Source: Halopseudomonas phragmitis
GTDB lineage: Bacteria > Pseudomonadota > Gammaproteobacteria > Pseudomonadales > Pseudomonadaceae
Length of the DNA: 64,000 bases
Direction of reading: 5' to 3'
NCBI RefSeq assembly: GCF_002056295.1
Contig: NZ_CP020100.1
Location: 2,007,501-2,071,500, forward strand
The notes beneath the pieces are model-generated. The model made no database searches and was not told the origin of the DNA. It was given only the letters and a program-made list of their open reading frames with translations. A program made the position numbers and the translations under genes. The first letter of the stretch is position 1. Each line of letters starts with the position of its first letter. Of the stretch, positions 59,898 through 64,000 are shown piece by piece.

Positions 59898-60235
59898 CGT
59901 TCTGGTCGGTGGGAGCCTCGGTGCTGGTGTTGCTCGGGGCGTTGCTGAGTCTGCTTGGGGCTTTGGGGGTGTGGCGTCTGCCAGATGCTTATACCCGCAT
60001 GCACTCGGCCAGCAAGGCCGGAGCCCTGGGCGCTATTCTGGTACTGCTCGGGGTGCTGTGTGCTACTGGGGGACAAAGCTGGTTTGCGGTGTTGCTGGCA
60101 ATTGCCGTGCTGCTGATGACCGCGCCGCTAGCGGCTCATGCGATTTCCCGCGCTGCCCACCGGGCTGGTGTTAAACCTTTGGTCGGGCCCTTGGGGGATG
60201 CGCTGGAGCGGGCAGGTGGGGATCAGGATCACTGA
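59894..60235 (+). CDS. mrpG: Mrp antiporter subunit G, operon 1
   Basis: The 113-aa three-helix subunit shows LLGALGVWRLPDAYTRMHSA and ASKAGALGAILVLLG, the MrpG/MnhG signature. It is the last gene of operon 1; no strong terminator follows immediately. The second mrp operon starts 584 bases downstream. Confidence 0.94.
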   Translation: MTFWSVGASVLVLLGALLSLLGALGVWRLPDAYTRMHSASKAGALGAILVLLGVLCATGGQSWFAVLLAIAVLLMTAPLAAHAISRAAHRAGVKPLVGPLGDALERAGGDQDH

Positions 60236-60819
60236 TTTGGTGTACCAGGGAAACACTGATTAAGTCTAGGTCGGGGCCTACCCGATTGGTGCTGATTCTG
60301 TTCCGATGTGCTGTGAACCCTGAAGCAAAGCAGTGCCGCCAAATACGCCAACGGCTGGTTAGGGCGAGCCGCAGCGATCAGTGTTCGCTGCCGTGTAGTT
60401 GCAGCACAACTGCACCGAGCTGTGGCGGACTCCGTATGGATTGCTTCAGGCCTTCGGCCGTTCGCAATGACGGTGGAGTGGATTTTGGCGTTCGTGTGTA
60501 CAGGACTGCTGCGTATCTGCTCCACCGTCATTGCGAGCCGCGTAGCGGCGTGGCAATCCAGGTGCGTGGGTGTAATGACTCGGTGTACAACTGCAGATTG
60601 TCTGCCTGCTTGATCAATGCTGGCATGACCTTATTTGGCCGGTGTTTTCTCAGGCGGCTTCTCAATCATTCCTATCAAATCGATAGTCTGTTTTCATGAC
60701 AGCGCCTGGCTCTGTGTGGATAATGGTGGGCTTTCCCGGCCATGACAGGGCCGGAATGTCGCTGTCGCCATAGTGAAATCGAAGAAGCCCCACCGGCCAT
60801 TATATAGAGAGAGTTCTGC
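60236..60819. other. Gap between the two mrp operons
   Basis: This 584-base region has no gene I can support: the open frames in it are short and unlike any protein. It holds the inverted repeat element at 60437-60560, a small CCGGCC/GGCCGG hairpin at 60736-60754 and a purine-rich ribosome site (GAGAGAG) before mrpA2. The spacing suggests a separate promoter for operon 2, which I could not locate. Confidence 0.5.
60437..60560. repeat. ATTGCGAG-type inverted repeat element
   Basis: Two half-elements face each other: ATGGATTGC...TTCGCAATGACGGTGGA (60437-60477) and TCCACCGTCATTGCGAG...GTGGCAATCCA (60521-60560), separated by about 43 bases. Each half also has its own hairpin potential (CCGCGTAGCGG core). 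Repeats of this sort (GTCATTGCGAG...GGCAATCC) are familiar in several bacterial genomes. A degenerate relative lies upstream of operon 1 at 54150-54217. Confidence 0.75.
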
Positions 60820-63621
60820 ATGACCTTGGCGCTAATCGTCTTGCTTCCCTTGTTGGGAACCCTGTTGCCGTTGCTGACCGACCGCTATGGGCGCTCACTG
60901 TGCGCTCTGGCAACCATGGTCGCGCCGGTGCTTGGTCTGATCCTGATGTGGCGTCATGTGCCGGCGGTATTCGCCGGTGAGGCGGTAGTTCAGACACTGC
61001 CGTGGATCGAACGGCTTGGGCTGAACCTGAGCTTTCGGCTTGATGGCCTGGGCTTTCTGTTTGCCCTGCTGATCCAGGGGATCGGCATTCTGGTCATTCT
61101 GTATGCCCGCTATTACCTGTCGAAGAAGGACCCCATGGGGCGCTTCTTCTCCTATCTGCTGCTGTTCATGGCCGCCATGCTTGGCGTCGTGCTGAGCGAA
61201 AACCTGCTGCTGATGATGTTCTTCTGGGAGCTGACCAGTCTGTCGTCGTTCCTGCTGATTGGTTACTGGTCACACTCCAGCGACGCCCGCAAGGGCGCGC
61301 GTATGGCGCTGGCGGTGACTGGTGGGGGTGGCCTGGCGTTGTTGGCCGGGGTTTTGCTGCTGGGGCATATCGTTGGTAGTTATGAGTTGAGTGCGGTGCT
61401 GGCGGCGGGTGAGCAGATCCGTGCCCATGCGCTATATCCGGTGGTGCTGGTGCTGGTGCTGCTTGGGGTGTTCACCAAGTCGGCGCAGTTCCCGTTCCAC
61501 TTCTGGCTGCCGCATGCGATGGCGGCGCCGACCCCAGTGTCGGCCTATCTGCACTCGGCCACCATGGTCAAGGCCGGGGTTTTCCTGCTGGCACGGCTGT
61601 ATCCGGCGCTGGCCGAAACTGATCTGTGGTTCTGGCTGGTCAGTCTGACGGGTATGGCCACTCTGTTGTTGGGCGCGGTAACCGCGCTGTTCAAGCATGA
61701 CCTTAAAGGCCTGCTGGCTTACTCGACCATCAGCCATCTGGGGCTGATTACCCTGCTGTTTGGTCTGGATACCCAGTTGGCGGCAGTGGCAGCGGTATTC
61801 CATATCATCAACCACGCGACCTTCAAGGCGTCGTTGTTCATGGCCGCAGGGATCATCGACCATGAAACCGGTACCCGTGACATGCGCCGGATCAACGGCT
61901 TGTGGTCCTATATGCCGCACACGGCGACCCTGGCGATGGTCGCTGCGGCGTCGATGGCCGGTGTGCCCTTGCTTAACGGCTTCCTGTCCAAGGAAATGTT
62001 CTTTACCGAAACCCTGCAGCAGCACCAGTTCGGCAACTTCAGTTGGGTGATTCCGCTGGTGGCGACCCTGGCCGGGGTGTTCTCGGTGGCCTATTCACTG
62101 CGTTTTATCCACGACGTGTTCTTCAACGGCAAGCCGGTCAACTTGCCCAAGTATCCGCCACATGAACCGCCGCGCTACATGAAGGTGCCGGTGGAAATCC
62201 TGGTGGCCTTGTGTCTGCTGGTCGGGTTGTTGCCGGCCTTTACCGTAGCCAGCCTGCTCGAGGTGGCGGCCAGCGCCACAGTGGGGGGCGACCTGCCCGA
62301 GTACAGTCTGGCGATCTGGCATGGCTTCAACCTGCCGCTGATTATGAGCTTTGTGGCCCTGCTGGTAGGGGTGCTGGTTTACGCCAAGCGCAAACCGCTG
62401 TTTGACTGGTACGCTGATTCGCGCTTTGAAAGCCTGGATGCCAAGCTGGTGTTCGAGCGCCTGGTCCAGAGTGCGGTTCGGCGCTGCGGTCAGTTTACGC
62501 TGCGTCTGGAGAATGCATCGTTGCAGCGCTATCTGGCCTGTATGCTGATTGCCGCGCTGGTGGTCAGTGGCTACTGGCTGGTGCAACTGCCGGCCCTGCG
62601 CGGGGCGCTGGCCCTGGCTCCGATAGACGGTGTAACCCTGGTCGGCACTTTGATTCTGATGATCTCGGCCCTGGCCACGGTGTACTGGCATCGTCAGCGC
62701 CTGGTCGCGCTGGTGATGCTCAGCGTGGTGGGCCTGATGGTGGCGCTGGCTTTCGCTCGCTTCTCGGCCCCGGATTTGGCGTTGACCCAGTTGTCGGTCG
62801 AGGTGGTGACCATTGTCCTGCTGATGCTCGCGCTGTTCTTCCTGCCGCGCCTGACCCCGGCCGAGTCGAGCAAGCTGCGGCGGGGCCGCGATATCGCTCT
62901 GGCGTTGCTGGCCGGCTCGCTGGTGACGATTCTGGCGTTGGCAGTAATGACCCGTCCGTATGACAGCATCGCTGGTTATTTCCTGGCCAACAGTGTCTCG
63001 GGCGGTGGCGGCACCAACGTGGTCAACGTGATTTTGGTCGACTTCCGCGGTTTCGATACCCTGGGTGAAGTCACTGTGCTAGCGATTGCCGGGGTGGCGA
63101 TCTATGCCCTGATTGATGGTCTGCGCCTGCGTATTCCACAAACCGATGCACTGGGGCGGGTCTGGGCTCGCGATGCCCACCCACTGATGCTGGTCAACTT
63201 GTCGCGGGTGATCCTGCCGCTGGCGCTGATGGTCTCGGCGTACATCTTCCTGCGTGGTCACAACCTGCCAGGTGGCGGTTTCATTGCCGGTCTGATCACG
63301 GCTGTGGCGCTGATCCTGCAATACGTGGGCAGCGGTGAGCAGTGGACCAGTGAGCGCTGGGGTGTGAACTATCACCATATGGCGGGCTGGGGGGTAATCA
63401 TCGCCGGGGCTACCGGTCTGGTCAGTTGGTTGTTCGGTTATCCGTTCCTGACCAGCGCCTTCGATCACTTCCATATTCCGCTGGTGGGTGAGGTCGAGCT
63501 GGCCAGTGCGCTGGTCTTCGATCTGGGGGTTTATCTGACCGTGGTGGGCGCCACCTTGCTGATTCTGGCCAACCTGGGCAAGTTGTCCACGGGCCGGGCC
63601 GTGACTGGGGAGAATCTCTGA
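60820..63621 (+). CDS. mrpA: Mrp Na+/H+ antiporter subunit A (fused A-B type), operon 2
   Basis: The 933-aa paralog of the first mrpA keeps [38 protein letters not shown] and the fused MrpB part [19 protein letters not shown]. Its length equals that of the P. aeruginosa ShaA as I recall it, so this operon may be the ancestral one. The N-terminus [19 protein letters not shown] differs clearly from copy 1, so the duplication is old or one operon was acquired. Confidence 0.95.
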   Translation: MTLALIVLLPLLGTLLPLLTDRYGRSLCALATMVAPVLGLILMWRHVPAVFAGEAVVQTLPWIERLGLNLSFRLDGLGFLFALLIQGIGILVILYARYYLSKKDPMGRFFSYLLLFMAAMLGVVLSENLLLMMFFWELTSLSSFLLIGYWSHSSDARKGARMALAVTGGGGLALLAGVLLLGHIVGSYELSAVLAAGEQIRAHALYPVVLVLVLLGVFTKSAQFPFHFWLPHAMAAPTPVSAYLHSATMVKAGVFLLARLYPALAETDLWFWLVSLTGMATLLLGAVTALFKHDLKGLLAYSTISHLGLITLLFGLDTQLAAVAAVFHIINHATFKASLFMAAGIIDHETGTRDMRRINGLWSYMPHTATLAMVAAASMAGVPLLNGFLSKEMFFTETLQQHQFGNFSWVIPLVATLAGVFSVAYSLRFIHDVFFNGKPVNLPKYPPHEPPRYMKVPVEILVALCLLVGLLPAFTVASLLEVAASATVGGDLPEYSLAIWHGFNLPLIMSFVALLVGVLVYAKRKPLFDWYADSRFESLDAKLVFERLVQSAVRRCGQFTLRLENASLQRYLACMLIAALVVSGYWLVQLPALRGALALAPIDGVTLVGTLILMISALATVYWHRQRLVALVMLSVVGLMVALAFARFSAPDLALTQLSVEVVTIVLLMLALFFLPRLTPAESSKLRRGRDIALALLAGSLVTILALAVMTRPYDSIAGYFLANSVSGGGGTNVVNVILVDFRGFDTLGEVTVLAIAGVAIYALIDGLRLRIPQTDALGRVWARDAHPLMLVNLSRVILPLALMVSAYIFLRGHNLPGGGFIAGLITAVALILQYVGSGEQWTSERWGVNYHHMAGWGVIIAGATGLVSWLFGYPFLTSAFDHFHIPLVGEVELASALVFDLGVYLTVVGATLLILANLGKLSTGRAVTGENL

Positions 63622-63947
63622 TGGAGCTGCTGTTTGCCCTGACCCTGGGGCTGTTGACCGCCTGCGGCGTATATCTGCTGTTGCGGGCCCGGACCTTTCC
63701 GGTTGTGGTGGGCCTTACCCTGATCGGCTACGCCGTCAACCTGTTCCTGTTCGCCATGGGCCGCTTGAACACCGGGATGCCGGCGGTGATCGGCCGGGCC
63801 GAGAATTATGCCGACCCTTTGCCCCAGGCACTGGTGCTGACTGCGATCGTGATCGGTTTCGCCATGACTGCCTTTGCTCTGGTGCTGGCGCTACGGGCCC
63901 AGGGCGAACTGGACAGTGATCACGTTGATGGGAAGGGGGATCGTTGA
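63621..63947 (+). CDS. mrpC: Mrp antiporter subunit C, operon 2
   Basis: The 108-aa NuoK-like subunit (LTACGVYLLLRARTFPVVVG; PLPQALVLTAIVIGFAMTAF) is shorter at the C-terminus than copy 1. Its start overlaps the mrpA2 stop by one base. Confidence 0.95.
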   Translation: MELLFALTLGLLTACGVYLLLRARTFPVVVGLTLIGYAVNLFLFAMGRLNTGMPAVIGRAENYADPLPQALVLTAIVIGFAMTAFALVLALRAQGELDSDHVDGKGDR

Positions 63948-64000
63948 TGAGTCACTTGCCGATCCTGCCGGTGTTGTTGCCCATGTTCGTGGGCGCGTTG
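63947..64000 (+). CDS. mrpD: Mrp antiporter subunit D, operon 2 (5' end only)
   Basis: An ATG at 63947 shares a base with the mrpC2 stop (TGATG) and is open to the window edge: MSHLPILPVLLPMFVGAL. The hydrophobic start and position identify it as the second mrpD; only 18 codons are present. E, F and G of operon 2 should follow outside the window. Confidence 0.85.
   Translation, partial: MSHLPILPVLLPMFVGAL

Noticed and set aside
60286-60699. 137-codon plus-strand frame between the two mrp operons
   Set aside because: It is Cys/Arg/Ser-rich, runs through the inverted repeat element and has no ribosome site or recognisable domain.

Overview
The window reads as a chromosome segment of a gamma-proteobacterium of the Pseudomonadaceae. 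The order lytic transglycosylase, holA, lptE, leuS, lnt, corC, ybeY, ybeZ, miaB, DUF1820, TPR protein, hemL, thiE, thiD, AidB-like dehydrogenase with TetR regulator, Lrp regulator, cation efflux, hrpB is the arrangement I know from Pseudomonas aeruginosa (roughly PA3992 down to PA3961). The moderate GC content (lower than P. aeruginosa by eye) and two Mrp Na+/H+ antiporter operons suggest a marine, saline or alkaline-tolerant relative such as the Halopseudomonas / P. pertucinogena lineage. This placement is an inference.

Layout. 1-8.3 kb: a partial murein transglycosylase lipoprotein (minus), an accessory block with a sialidase-like Asp-box protein plus membrane partner, a SulP anion transporter with a tandem universal stress protein, and an LtaS-like sulfatase-fold membrane enzyme. 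8.3-22.6 kb: a conserved housekeeping block, mostly on the minus strand, for replication (holA), envelope biogenesis (lptE, lnt), translation and RNA maturation (leuS, ybeY, ybeZ, miaB), heme (hemL) and thiamine (thiE, thiD). 22.8-30.9 kb: an Mpo1-like protein, pseudouridine synthase, a fatty-acid group (thioesterase, acyl-CoA synthetase, AidB-like dehydrogenase, TetR), DUF2788, Lrp regulator, cation efflux. 30.9-36.4 kb: hrpB, rsmC, a UPF0016 manganese-exporter-type gene behind what looks like a yybP-ykoY manganese riboswitch, and two small membrane proteins. 36.4-41.4 kb: an arginine deiminase operon (YfcC-type transporter, arcA, arcB, arcC) with a well-placed ANR/FNR site. 41.4-54.1 kb: accessory genes (GST, WYL regulator, UPF0114, chromate transporter, exported rhodanese plus YeeE/YedE transporter, M48 protease, chemoreceptor behind a sigma28 promoter, a degenerate SRAP protein, an acyltransferase, a SlyB-like lipoprotein). 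54.5-64 kb: two consecutive mrp operons of the fused A-B type; the second runs off the right edge.

The most unusual structure is in the non-coding DNA. A palindromic repeat of about 135 bp occurs three times (28.35, 34.71 and 48.11 kb), with paired base changes that keep its stem. One copy lies inside the predicted manganese riboswitch, and another supplies the stop codon of the DUF2788 gene. A second repeat type (half-element ATTGCGAG...GGCAATCC) lies upstream of both mrp operons. The SRAP-family protein at 50.5-51.2 kb has lost all four residues known to be catalytic in YedK/HMCES. I saw no tRNA, rRNA, CRISPR array, prophage or complete insertion sequence.
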